Shown: in pieces, positions 41,215 through 49,571 of the stretch
Layout: each line of letters starts with the position of its first letter
Position numbering within the stretch: position 1 is the first letter of the stretch
Program-made: the position numbers and the translations under genes
Notes under the pieces: model-generated
What the model was told of the DNA's origin: nothing
Seen by the model: only the letters and a program-made list of their open reading frames with translations
The model's database searches: none
Assembly: GCA_900544095.1 (NCBI GenBank)
Contig: UQTV01000001.1
Location: 806,001-870,000, forward strand
Direction of reading: 5' to 3'
DNA: 64,000 nt
From: an uncultured Collinsella sp.
Lineage (GTDB): Bacteria > Actinomycetota > Coriobacteriia > Coriobacteriales > Coriobacteriaceae

Positions 41215-42297
41215 TTACCAGATGCTCGGCCAGAGACCAAGCGGGCCAGCGCCCAGGATGCCCAGGACGAAGAGCAGCAGAATGCCCTTGGTCGGGGTCC
41301 AGCTGTGCTTAGCGAACATGTAGTAAAGCAGCAGCGTAAGCATAAGCGGGACGAGCTTCGGGACGATGGTGTTGAGGGTGTCGGCAACAGAGAAGTTGAC
41401 CGGATCCTCGGTGACGGTGCCGTAGGTAACGGACTCCATGCCGTTGCCCAGATCGGTGACGCCGCACTCGACAGCGTTGCCGTCGGCATCGGAAGCGGTG
41501 AGGGCGTTGCCGTCCTCATCGGTCATGGCAATGGTACCGGCCTCAGCGGTCTCGGTATCGATGCCCTCCATACCGGTGAAGTTCTCGGCCTCCTTCTCGG
41601 AGACGATCACGGTAGTAGCGGAGAGGCCACGGGTGGTGCCGTTGGGGATCTGGAGGTTGATCTGGGTGCCACCCATGGTGACGACCAGGCAACCGACGAC
41701 GAAGACGCCCATGATGGAAGCGGCACGCGTGAAGGCCTGCATGTTGGCAGTCAGAGCGTCAATAGCGCTGGTGCCAAGCTTGTAGGACCAGTTCATGAGC
41801 CAGAAGCGCAGAGCGAACTGGACGACGTTGAAGATCACCAGGAAGATGATCGGCGCAGCGGCGTTGCCGTTGATGGCCATGTTGGAGGTGATGCCGGCCG
41901 TGATAGGCACGAGCGTCAGCCAGAACAGGGCGTCACCGATACCACCGAGCGGGCCCATTGCGGCGACGCGGACAGCGCGGATCGTGGGGATGTCAACCTT
42001 GTTCTGCTCGAGCGAAAGCACGATACCCATAACAAAGGTGACGAGGAACGGGTGAGTGTTGAAGAACTCCAGGTTGTGGCTCATGGAAGCCGCGAGGTCG
42101 TTCTTGTTGGTGTGGATCTTCTCCAGACCGGGGATGATGGAGTAGAGCCAGCCAGCGGCCTGCATACGCTCGTAGTTGAACGATGCCTGCAGGAAGCAGG
42201 AGCGCCAAGCCATCTTGTTGAGGGTCTTCTGGTCGAGCTGCGGAGCAGGAGTGAGATCCTCGTAGTGCTCCGGGATCACATACTCATTAGATGCCAT
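41215..42297 (-). CDS. Mannose-family PTS EIID with an acidic insertion
   Basis: 360 residues from MASNEYVIPEHYED at 42297, with GGAGGTGA upstream. EIID motifs: AWRSCFLQASFNYERMQ, FFNTHPFL and GPLGGIGDALFW. Usual EIIDs have about 270-300 residues. Here about 85 residues rich in Asp, Glu, Thr and Gly (from GTTRGLSATTV to DPVNFSVADTLN) sit between two membrane segments, roughly residues 225-310. The last segment LLLLFVLGILGAGPL is normal. It overlaps the EIIC gene by 11 bases. Confidence 0.88.
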   Translation of the reverse strand: MASNEYVIPEHYEDLTPAPQLDQKTLNKMAWRSCFLQASFNYERMQAAGWLYSIIPGLEKIHTNKNDLAASMSHNLEFFNTHPFLVTFVMGIVLSLEQNKVDIPTIRAVRVAAMGPLGGIGDALFWLTLVPITAGITSNMAINGNAAAPIIFLVIFNVVQFALRFWLMNWSYKLGTSAIDALTANMQAFTRAASIMGVFVVGCLVVTMGGTQINLQIPNGTTRGLSATTVIVSEKEAENFTGMEGIDTETAEAGTIAMTDEDGNALTASDADGNAVECGVTDLGNGMESVTYGTVTEDPVNFSVADTLNTIVPKLVPLMLTLLLYYMFAKHSWTPTKGILLLFVLGILGAGPLGLWPSIW

Positions 42298-43087
42298 CTT
42301 CGAAGTCACCTCCGTCAGAAACAGCTGCACCCTTCAGCTCGGTCTGCTGCTGGAAGTCCCAGAAAGCGATGCCGAAGCCGATGAGAGCGAGGATGAGCAG
42401 AGCAGGGGTTGCCAGAGAATCGTTGGCAACGGTGATGAGCGCGAGGCCAAAGCCCATGAGGAAGAAGCCCCACATATCGCGGTTCATCATAACCTTGAGC
42501 AGGACGGCGAAGCCGACGAAGCGCATCATGCCGCCTGCAGCGGAGAGACCGGTCTGCAGCCAAGTCGGGATGGCGGAAGCGATGGTCTGACCGATGGTGG
42601 CGCCAGCGATGAAGAACAGGGTGACGACGACAGCGAAGATCAGGCCGAGCAGAGCCATGGCGAAGTAGTTCAGACGCTCGATACCCTTGGTGTCAGCGTT
42701 GTGAGCCATGTTGTCCGCAGAGGACATGAGCGGCGACATAAGCGTGAAGACCAGGGTAACGCCGAGCTGACCAAGCAGAGCGAACGGAATGGCAAGGCCG
42801 ACTGCCGCGTTGGGCTCGAGGCCCGTAGCGATAGCGAGAATGGCTGCCATGATGCCGCCGATGACGGCGTTAGGCGGCTGAGCGCCTCCGATCGGCATGT
42901 TGCCGATCGTCATGAGCTGATAAGTACCACCCACGAGAAGACCGGTGTTGAGGTCGCCAAGGATAAGACCGATGACGGCGCCGGTGACGATGGGCTGATA
43001 GAGAGACTCGAGGAAGTTGAACTGGTCGATTGCCGCGACGAACGTGACGATGAAGACCAGAGCGACCTGGATGATCGAGTATTCCAT
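42287..43087 (-). CDS. Mannose-family PTS EIIC
   Basis: 266 residues, mostly membrane. LGDLNTGLLVGGTYQLMTIG and GGAQPPNAVIGG are EIIC-sorbose/mannose motifs. With EIID it forms the sugar channel. AAAGGAGG precedes the ATG. The order EIIA-YajC-EIIB-EIIC-EIID on the minus strand suits a GalNAc/galactosamine or related hexosamine PTS. Confidence 0.92.
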   Translation of the reverse strand: MEYSIIQVALVFIVTFVAAIDQFNFLESLYQPIVTGAVIGLILGDLNTGLLVGGTYQLMTIGNMPIGGAQPPNAVIGGIMAAILAIATGLEPNAAVGLAIPFALLGQLGVTLVFTLMSPLMSSADNMAHNADTKGIERLNYFAMALLGLIFAVVVTLFFIAGATIGQTIASAIPTWLQTGLSAAGGMMRFVGFAVLLKVMMNRDMWGFFLMGFGLALITVANDSLATPALLILALIGFGIAFWDFQQQTELKGAAVSDGGDFEDGI

Positions 43088-43177
43088 CTTGCTCCTCCTT
43101 TCAAAATGTATGTACGCACTTTGGATTTCACGTACAGAATGTCAGGGTTTCATTCCTGACAACGTGGATCATGAGGA

Positions 43178-43660
43178 TTACGAGAAGAGCTTGCTCGTGT
43201 CCTCAACAGGCGTGCTCGGAACGCGCCTGATCTCCAACTCCACCCCCAATTCCTGCAGCTCTTTAAACGCAGCGACATCCTCGTCGTTAACTGCGACGGA
43301 GGTGGCGACTTGGCGCTTTCCTTCCGACATGTGCATGTTGCCGATGTTTACCTTCTTTATAGGCACACCGCCCTTGACGAGCGTAAGCACGTCTTCCGGT
43401 GTTTCGGCCACGATGAAGATCTTCTGGCGCGGGCTCGCCTTGCCAATGACGTCGATGGTCTTCTGCAGAGAGAAGAAACGCGTAGCAACGCCGGTGGGAG
43501 CGGCCATCTTCATGAGGTTCTGGCGCATGGTGTTGGTCGACACGTCGTCGTTAGCGACGAGGATGAGGTTGGAGCCCAGAGTGGAGTTCCACTGGGTGGC
43601 AACCTGACCATGGACCAGTCGGTTATCGATGCGGGTAAGAAGAATGTTGGGTTCTGCCAT
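43178..43660 (-). CDS. Mannose-family PTS EIIB
   Basis: 160 residues. The phosphorylated His17 is in TRIDNRLVHGQVATQWN, the standard site. GAAAGG precedes the ATG. It transfers phosphate from EIIA to the sugar. Its intact His contrasts with the orphan homologue at 18271-18753. Confidence 0.93.
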   Translation of the reverse strand: MAEPNILLTRIDNRLVHGQVATQWNSTLGSNLILVANDDVSTNTMRQNLMKMAAPTGVATRFFSLQKTIDVIGKASPRQKIFIVAETPEDVLTLVKGGVPIKKVNIGNMHMSEGKRQVATSVAVNDEDVAAFKELQELGVELEIRRVPSTPVEDTSKLFS

Positions 43661-43696
43661 GTTGATCAGCTTCCTTTCGTTATTTGCTGACGACAG

Positions 43697-43978
43697 TTAC
43701 TTGATCTCCTGAATCGCGTAACGCGAAACATCTACGACGGCTCCGGATCGGACTTTGATCTGGACCTTTTCGCCTTCGATGCCCTTGACGGTTCCGTAGA
43801 TACCGCCGGCGAAAAGGACCTCCTGACCCGGCTTGAGCTCCGTGTGCAGCTCCTTGAAGTACTTCTGCTTCTTCTTCATGTTGATTTGCGACCAGATGGT
43901 GTAAATCAAGCCCATGATGACAAGCAGGCCCAAAAGAGCGACCGAGGAACTCAGAACACTGGCTCCGAAATCGGCCAT
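43697..43978 (-). CDS. YajC-like membrane protein inside the PTS operon
   Basis: 93 residues. There is one membrane segment (about 9-30), then MKKKQKYFKELHTELKPGQE and VLFAGGIYGTVKGIEGEKV, the YajC pattern. Its start overlaps the EIIA stop (TAATG), so it is translated with the PTS. YajC normally accompanies SecDF. A YajC-like gene is also known inside some streptococcal hexosamine or glycosaminoglycan PTS operons, so the link appears recurrent. Confidence 0.8.
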   Translation of the reverse strand: MADFGASVLSSSVALLGLLVIMGLIYTIWSQINMKKKQKYFKELHTELKPGQEVLFAGGIYGTVKGIEGEKVQIKVRSGAVVDVSRYAIQEIK

Positions 43979-44421
43979 TAGATGCCGTCCTCGTCGCCGA
44001 AGATATCCTCTTCCTCGGCACCAGCGACGGAAGCGACCGTCTGGGCGGTGATGCCCGTCTGGCCAACGGTCACGGCCTGCTCGCCAAGCTCGGCGAGCGT
44101 GGCGTTGCCGCGGAGGAACAGAAGCTCAATAACCATGGGAAGGTTAGTTCCAGTCAGAATCTCGACGTTATCGACATCCTGGGCAATCATCATCGACTGG
44201 TTGAACGGGGTACCACCGAGCAGGTCGGTAAAGACGAGCACGCCATCGCACTCCTCGCGCATGGCGGTGATAGCGGCGCGGAGATCCTCACCGTAGGAAG
44301 CAGCCTGGTCGCCCTCAAAAGGAACGACGGTAAAAGCGGGCTGGTCACCGGCGACCATAGCGATAGCGCTTGCGAGGCCGGGTGCGAACCGTCCATGACC
44401 GGTAAGAATAAAGCCAACCAT
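43978..44421 (-). CDS. Mannose-family PTS EIIA
   Basis: 147 residues. MVGFILTGHGRFAPGLA has the phosphorylated His9. VLVFTDLLGGTPFNQSMMI is the second family motif. First gene of the operon. The tail is acidic (GAEEEDIFGDEDGI). GGAAGGG precedes the ATG. Confidence 0.92.
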   Translation of the reverse strand: MVGFILTGHGRFAPGLASAIAMVAGDQPAFTVVPFEGDQAASYGEDLRAAITAMREECDGVLVFTDLLGGTPFNQSMMIAQDVDNVEILTGTNLPMVIELLFLRGNATLAELGEQAVTVGQTGITAQTVASVAGAEEEDIFGDEDGI

Positions 44422-44521
44422 TCAAATTTCCCTTCCGAAGGTATGTGCAATACGAGTCCGATGATTTTCGGAAGCCAGCGGGCGCTCGCCCTTAAAGCTT
44501 CTTAGAAAGCGTTCTTTGAAG

Positions 44522-44830
44522 ACCAGTGGTTTCTAAACTGGTAGTAACCACGTGACGTGTTGTCACTATATCACCACAGAAGAGGTTGCTTTCGTTGATT
44601 CATACAGTAAAACGTTTTTGCACCGTTCACGGTAAAAAATCGACCGTTTACCGCTCGTTAACACTTCTACCTGCGGTTTTGAAACCGTATCGAAATACGT
44701 TGACGAAAGATCGGAACCTTTTCTGTGTCTAAACAACGCAGGGTGGCTAAAAATGGCGTGTAGAAAAATTGCAGGTCATTGTGAAGATTTGTGAATTGGT
44801 CTTTTTGACTTAATACCAGTAAGAACCAGT
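44522..44830. promoter_or_regulatory. GntR operator candidates upstream of the PTS operon
   Basis: AACTGGTAGTAACCAC (44536-44551) matches the palindrome before agaS, with a further ACCAG at 44522. ACCAGTAAGAACCAGT (44815-44830) is a direct repeat of the half site. The gap 44422-45120 holds no gene. Confidence 0.6.
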
Positions 44831-44871
44831 TTCGATATTATCGGTGAACGGTAGTTTTCGACCGTTCACCG
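44621..44871. repeat. Paired ACCGTTCACCG-type dyads in the PTS upstream gap
   Basis: A perfect 11-bp inverted repeat CGGTGAACGGT/ACCGTTCACCG (44842-44871) and a related one (CACCGTTCACGG, then CGACCGTTTACCG, 44621-44653) lie about 200 bases apart in mirrored order. They could be operators, or the ends of a decayed 250-bp MITE. Confidence 0.5.
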
Positions 44872-45120
44872 GTTATTTGCAATCGTTTACGGCTGTTTTC
44901 CCGGATGAATTGAGGATACCCGATGAAGCACTTGCGCGGTTGCAGGATATTTCAATACTCGTCCACCCCCCGCGCGCCAAACTCCCACTCCCTGAATGTG
45001 CCATAAGCTCTCGCAATTCGTCTCTCATATATTACTTACTCTAATCTGTAATTGTTTATCGGTTATCATTAAATATGATATAAGATACAAGTATCATCCA
45101 AGACATTGGTTGGAGGAGCT

Positions 45121-45759
45121 ATGATCCGCTGGAACGTATCCAAATCGAATGAAGCCATCAACCGTGAACAGGCAATAGCCAAACTGAGGAAGCTCACTCG
45201 CTACTGCAAATGGGCCACAATCTGCACCGCCGTGGCGCTCGCTCTGGGACTCCTCGCAGTCATTGCAATCTACGATCTACTCATATTGCCTAGCCTCTCC
45301 CAAGGGTTCTGTCTCCAATCCGTAGAGCTTGAGGCTGGCGAAGGGCCAATTCTCGCTCTCGTCGGCGCCGATGAACACACCCCTCTTATGCTTGTCGCGC
45401 ACGACGGTCATACTGCCATAGGGAGCGCCATGATGGCATGCCTTGCGTTTGCCATCGTGCTAAGCGCATACAGGTTTTTCTCCGCCATTGAAAAGGCGGG
45501 CAGGCCCTTTGACCTCGAATGCATCCGCATACTATGTCAAGTAGGACATTTGTTCCTTATTGGCGGCGTTGCTGTGAAGCTTCTTGGTGCCATAGTCACG
45601 GGGCTGATACTCTCAGGATTTGGCGGCAACTTTACGGATGCGCTTGGCGGCCAGCACCTCGACCTCTCTATGGTCTTTGCAGGCCTGATTATTAGCCTGA
45701 TTGCCAGCGTCTTCCAGTACGGGTGTATCCTGCAAAAACAAGATGACGAGTTGCTCTAG
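45121..45759 (+). CDS. DUF2975-type membrane protein
   Basis: 212 residues from MIRWNVSKSNEA at 45121, with GGAGGAG upstream; an earlier GTG is rejected. Four membrane segments lie near 35-60, 105-125, 142-165 and 178-200. The motif KAGRPFDLECIRILCQVGHLF is that of DUF2975 proteins, which usually precede a small Xre regulator as here. Function unknown. Confidence 0.75.
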   Translation: MIRWNVSKSNEAINREQAIAKLRKLTRYCKWATICTAVALALGLLAVIAIYDLLILPSLSQGFCLQSVELEAGEGPILALVGADEHTPLMLVAHDGHTAIGSAMMACLAFAIVLSAYRFFSAIEKAGRPFDLECIRILCQVGHLFLIGGVAVKLLGAIVTGLILSGFGGNFTDALGGQHLDLSMVFAGLIISLIASVFQYGCILQKQDDELL

Positions 45760-45768
45760 GGGGAATCC

Positions 45769-46008
45769 ATGATTATTCTGCGGCTCGACCGCATGCTTGC
45801 CGAACGCAAGATTTCATCCAAAGAGCTTGCGGAACGCGTGGGTATCTCCCAGGTCAATATGTCGCGTATCAAGACGGGCAAGGTTTCTGCCGTGCGCTTT
45901 TCAACTCTTGACGCGATATGCCGGGCACTCGACTGCCAACCGGGCGATGTTCTGGAATACATACCTGACGATGAAGCCGATAGCCTCTTTGGGCTTAAAG
46001 ATGAATAG
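45769..46008 (+). CDS. YozG-like Xre-family regulator
   Basis: 79 residues, nearly all one Cro/CI helix-turn-helix: MLAERKISSKELAERVGISQ, then VNMSRIKTGKVSAVRFSTLD, then CQPGDVLEY. It starts 9 bases after the DUF2975 stop. It probably controls its own operon. Confidence 0.88.
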   Translation: MIILRLDRMLAERKISSKELAERVGISQVNMSRIKTGKVSAVRFSTLDAICRALDCQPGDVLEYIPDDEADSLFGLKDE

Positions 46009-46040
46009 CCATAATTAAGCCGCCAATCACGCCCTCAACG

Positions 46041-46078
46041 CAAAAAGCCCGCCAGAACGATGCGTTCTAGCGGGCTCA
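46041..46078. terminator. Terminator between convergent genes
   Basis: A 14-bp stem with one mismatch (AGCCCGCCAGAACG facing CGTTCTAGCGGGCT) has TTTTTG on the minus strand. Confidence 0.8.
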
Positions 46079-46119
46079 ATCAGATATTTCGACTTCGTGC
46101 TCGAAAGCTCGGGCAACCT

Positions 46120-47205
46120 TTAAGCAAACAGGCCGTAGATGCTGATGTTGGCCTTGGCGTAGAGGCCGTTAGCATACTCGGTCCACTTGGAGCTGGCGCT
46201 CGAAGCCTGCGAAGAGTACTGCTGATAAGCAGTGTAGTAGGCGGTCATGGCCTGCTTATAGGTAGCGCTATCGGCCGTAAAGGCATCATCGGCAAAGGCC
46301 TTGGCATAGGTGCTGTCGGCATCCTTCCAAGTGCCCTTTGAGCTATCCCACTCATCGCCGGCAAGGTTGATGATGTAGTCGGCGTAGTCCTTGCTCGCGG
46401 TCTCCTCGTTGCCGTCAGCAGGCTCGGTCGGGGCGGTCGGCATGCTTGCGGAGCTATCGCCCACCTTCTTCTTGTAGAGCTTCTGCAGCGTCGCGGACTG
46501 GCGAACGATCTGCTTGGCCTGATCCTTGGACACGCCATACTGCGTGGCCATGGTCTTGTAGTCGGAGGTGCCGATGGAATCCTCGGCGTACTGCTTCATT
46601 TCCTTGGAAGAGACGGTAATGCCCTCGTCCTCGGCAGCGTCCAGCAGAATCTGGTTGCGCACGTAGGACAGGATAACGTCGGCAGACGGAGCGGTGTAGT
46701 TGCCGTCATCGTCCTTGACGGTGTCGAGGCTGTACTGGCTCTCGATGGCCTCACGCGCGGTGATGTCGCTCTTCTTGCCTTTGTAGCTATAGCTTGCCAC
46801 GGTCGAATCGAGCTGGTCCTCGGTGAGGGTCGCCGAGCCGACGCCCTTGCCGCCAAAGCCGCCATTGCCGATAAAGAAGCCGACCACGGCAGCAATCACG
46901 ACGGCGACCACAAAGGCGGCAATCATCGTCTTCTTGTGCTTGCAAGCGTGGTCGTCCACGTCGGAGTCGTCGTCCTCGTCCTGCTCCTGGGGCATGAGGT
47001 TCTCGTCGGCGGCGTCCGCGGCGATCTTTGCCTCCAGGCGAGCGTCTTCCTCCTCGGCGGTCGTGCCGGCGGCAATATGTTCGGCAGACGTGCCGGCGAC
47101 CAGGTCGATCTTCTCGTCCTCATCACCGTCGGGGCCTTCGCCGCGCTCGATGATCTGGATGCCGTCGATCTCGTCCTTCTCGTCCTTCTTTTGAATCAGA
47201 CCCAT
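46120..47205 (-). CDS. Membrane-anchored SurA-N-like protein
   Basis: 361 residues. An acidic cytoplasmic N-terminus (about 1-88), one membrane segment (TMIAAFVVAVVIAAVVGFFIG), then an extracellular domain with DQLDSTVASY, AREAIESQYSL, SADVILSYVRNQILLDAAED and GITVSSKEMKQY, the helical pattern of SurA N-terminal chaperone domains. There is no peptidyl-prolyl isomerase domain. Likely a secreted-protein chaperone or cell-surface factor. AAGGAG precedes the ATG. Confidence 0.6.
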   Translation of the reverse strand: MGLIQKKDEKDEIDGIQIIERGEGPDGDEDEKIDLVAGTSAEHIAAGTTAEEEDARLEAKIAADAADENLMPQEQDEDDDSDVDDHACKHKKTMIAAFVVAVVIAAVVGFFIGNGGFGGKGVGSATLTEDQLDSTVASYSYKGKKSDITAREAIESQYSLDTVKDDDGNYTAPSADVILSYVRNQILLDAAEDEGITVSSKEMKQYAEDSIGTSDYKTMATQYGVSKDQAKQIVRQSATLQKLYKKKVGDSSASMPTAPTEPADGNEETASKDYADYIINLAGDEWDSSKGTWKDADSTYAKAFADDAFTADSATYKQAMTAYYTAYQQYSSQASSASSKWTEYANGLYAKANISIYGLFA

Positions 47206-47331
47206 ATCAGTTACTCCTTGTTAGGAAACATAGTCCCCAATAGAATACGCCCGGCAGAGCGCCGGGCGTATTGATTCTTAGGTTATACGCAAACACTTAA
47301 GTACTATTTAGGCGTTTGCAGCGTGCACACC

Positions 47332-48417
47332 TTAGACCAGGTGCGCGATAACGGCATCAGCAAAGGCCTGTGTGCCCACAGCGCCCTCAACGGAGCCGGT
47401 CTGGGCACGACGCACGTCACCGGTAACTTGCTCGCCCTCGTCGAGCGTGGCAGATACGGCGGCACGAATGCGATTGGCAGCATCGTTCTCGCCCAGGTGA
47501 TCGAGCATCATCGCAGCAGAGAGAATCTCGGCCGTGGGGTTGGCGATATCCTGGCCGGCGATATCGGGCGCGGAGCCATGCGTAGCCTCAAAGATTGCGC
47601 AGTCGGCACCGATGTTGGAGCCGGGGGCCATGCCCAGACCGCCCACCAGGCCGGCGCACAGGTCGCTCACGATGTCGCCGTACAGGTTGGGCAGCACCAG
47701 GACATCGAAGTCGTTGGGGTTCTGGACCAAGCCCATGCAGGTGGCGTCGACGATCTTGTCGTTGAACTCGATATCGGGATAGTTGGCAGCCACCTCGCGC
47801 GCCACGCGCAGGAACAGGCCGTCGGTCGCCTTCATAATGTTGGCCTTGTGCACGGCCGTCACCTTTTTGCGGCCGCAGCGGCGGGCATACTCAAAGGCAT
47901 ACTCCACAATGCGGCGGCTCTTGGCGATAGAGATCGGCTTGATCGAGATCGCGGAATCGGCGGCGAAGGTCTTTTGGCCCGAACGCTCGACGAGCTGCGA
48001 GAGCTCCTCGACCTCGGCAGCGCCCTCATCGAACTCGATGCCGGCGTAGAGATCCTCGGTGTTCTCGCGCACGATGACCAGGTCGACGTCGCGGAAGCGC
48101 GAGCCGTCGCCCGGCTGCGACAGGCAAGGGCGCACGCAGGCGTACAGGTCAAAATGCTTGCGCAGAGCCACGTTAACGCTGCGGAAACCCGTGCCGACCG
48201 GCGTGGTGATGGGACCCTTGATGGCAACCTTGGTCTCGGCGACCGCATCGAGCACGTGCTGGGGCAGCGGCGTGCCAAACTCGTCCATGACGCCGGCACC
48301 GGCCTCCTGGACGTTCCAGTTGATCTGGACACCAGTGGCCTCGACCACGCGGCGCATGGCCTGCGTAATCTCGGGACCGATACCGTCACCGGGAATCAGG
48401 ACTACATCGTGCGCCAT
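47332..48417 (-). CDS. Isocitrate/isopropylmalate dehydrogenase family enzyme
   Basis: 361 residues. IPGDGIGPEIT opens the fold; substrate and NAD motifs are VRENTEDLYAG, HKANIMKATDG, PNLYGDIVSDLCAGLVGGLG and FEATHGSAPDIAG. The ENTEDLYAG stretch favours NAD-dependent isocitrate dehydrogenase over LeuB. The absence of leuC or leuD nearby agrees. GAGGAG precedes the ATG. It follows the HEAT-like gene by 6 bases. Confidence 0.85.
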   Translation of the reverse strand: MAHDVVLIPGDGIGPEITQAMRRVVEATGVQINWNVQEAGAGVMDEFGTPLPQHVLDAVAETKVAIKGPITTPVGTGFRSVNVALRKHFDLYACVRPCLSQPGDGSRFRDVDLVIVRENTEDLYAGIEFDEGAAEVEELSQLVERSGQKTFAADSAISIKPISIAKSRRIVEYAFEYARRCGRKKVTAVHKANIMKATDGLFLRVAREVAANYPDIEFNDKIVDATCMGLVQNPNDFDVLVLPNLYGDIVSDLCAGLVGGLGMAPGSNIGADCAIFEATHGSAPDIAGQDIANPTAEILSAAMMLDHLGENDAANRIRAAVSATLDEGEQVTGDVRRAQTGSVEGAVGTQAFADAVIAHLV

Positions 48418-48423
48418 AATCTG

Positions 48424-49122
48424 TTACTCCTCGTCTTCGGCGTCGTCAGATTTTTTAACGCTAGCACGCTTCTTCTTTTTGGAGAGATCCAGGCCAAAAC
48501 GTTTAACAAGCATTTCGCAAATCTCGCTCGAACGGGCCTTGAGATAGCTGCCCTTGCCGTTCTCGGCGTCGAACTTAAGGCGCAGCGCGAGCTTCTCGGC
48601 AACCTCGGCGTCGATCTCGCCCTGGCAAAACTCGTACAGGCAACCGAGCATGTCGCGATACTCAAGGTCGCCGTGGTAGCACTGGATGGCCTCGTCCAGG
48701 ATGGGCCAAGCCTCGCGCGAACGCTCGACGCTCGTGGCACCCCACACGCACAGCAGGCGGAAGGCGGCATAGCGCAGCGTGGAGGAAATCTCGTCGAACA
48801 GCGCGGTCTCGGCGCCCTCAAAGGCGTCCTCCATCTGCTCGGGGCAGGTGGTGGCGAGCGCCGCCAAGGCATCGAGGGCCTCCCAGCGGGTCTGAGCCTC
48901 GGGGCGGTCGAGTGCCTCGATCAGCGCGGGCACGCAGGGCACGACGCGCTGCGGGTCGCGCTCGGCCAGCAGGTGCAGCACGCGGGCGGCAAACTGGCGG
49001 ATACGGCGCGTGGGGCAGCCGAGCTCCTGGACCAGGCGGTCGACGGCGTTCTCGTTCTCCTCTGCCAGCTGAAGCTGTGCCAGCTCCTCGTCGGTGAGCT
49101 GTTCGTCTTTGTTTTCTGCCAT
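48424..49122 (-). CDS. HEAT-repeat-like hypothetical protein
   Basis: 232 residues. Helical pairs such as RIRQFAARVLHLLAERDPQ, RVVPCVPALIEALDRPEAQT and RWEALDALAALATTCPEQ have HEAT spacing. The C-terminus is Lys-rich (LDLSKKKKRASVKKSDD). It may be an adaptor. Operon with the dehydrogenase downstream and the small membrane protein upstream (15 bases). Confidence 0.65.
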   Translation of the reverse strand: MAENKDEQLTDEELAQLQLAEENENAVDRLVQELGCPTRRIRQFAARVLHLLAERDPQRVVPCVPALIEALDRPEAQTRWEALDALAALATTCPEQMEDAFEGAETALFDEISSTLRYAAFRLLCVWGATSVERSREAWPILDEAIQCYHGDLEYRDMLGCLYEFCQGEIDAEVAEKLALRLKFDAENGKGSYLKARSSEICEMLVKRFGLDLSKKKKRASVKKSDDAEDEE

Positions 49123-49137
49123 AGTTACCTCTTCTTA

Positions 49138-49566
49138 CTATTTCTTAGCGTGCTTGCCAGCACCCTTGCTGTCATCGGTGACCGAGATGAGCTGTCGGTC
49201 GGCCGCGCCATTGCGACGCGCACGGCGGCGTTCCTCAGCGTCGCCCGCGTCGGCGGCGGCGCGATGAGCCTTGTTGACGTTAAAGACCTCGTCGTGCTTG
49301 CGCCACGGACCGACGGACTCGCCAAAGCTCATCTTAAGACCGGCGATAAAGCCGCCGAGCCAGCCGATCGGCGCAAACTGCACCAGCGGGAACAGCGAGA
49401 ACACCCAGGTCAGTAGGACGACTGCCGCCGCTCCTGCAAAATTGGCGATCCAGTAGTCGCGCTTGGTGATCACGCGCTTTTCGCACGCCCACTGGCCGCA
49501 CAAAAAGCCAATGTAGATCGCAAAGAGAAAGAGCACCAGCGCTAGTACCACGAACGTCCAGCTCAT
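49138..49566 (-). CDS. Small membrane protein, unknown
   Basis: 142 residues from MSWTFVVLALVLFLF at 49566, with GGGGAG upstream; earlier in-frame starts lie inside the preceding gene. Three hydrophobic stretches (about 3-22, 43-62, 66-86) and a basic hydrophilic tail (EERRRARRNGAADR). No family recognised. Starts 6 bases after the oxidoreductase stop. Confidence 0.65.
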   Translation of the reverse strand: MSWTFVVLALVLFLFAIYIGFLCGQWACEKRVITKRDYWIANFAGAAAVVLLTWVFSLFPLVQFAPIGWLGGFIAGLKMSFGESVGPWRKHDEVFNVNKAHRAAADAGDAEERRRARRNGAADRQLISVTDDSKGAGKHAKK

Positions 49567-49571
49567 GGGCG

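Noticed and set aside
47323..49416. 697-codon plus-strand frame opposite the dehydrogenase and HEAT genes
   Set aside because: It spans three well-supported minus-strand genes and has no recognisable domain.
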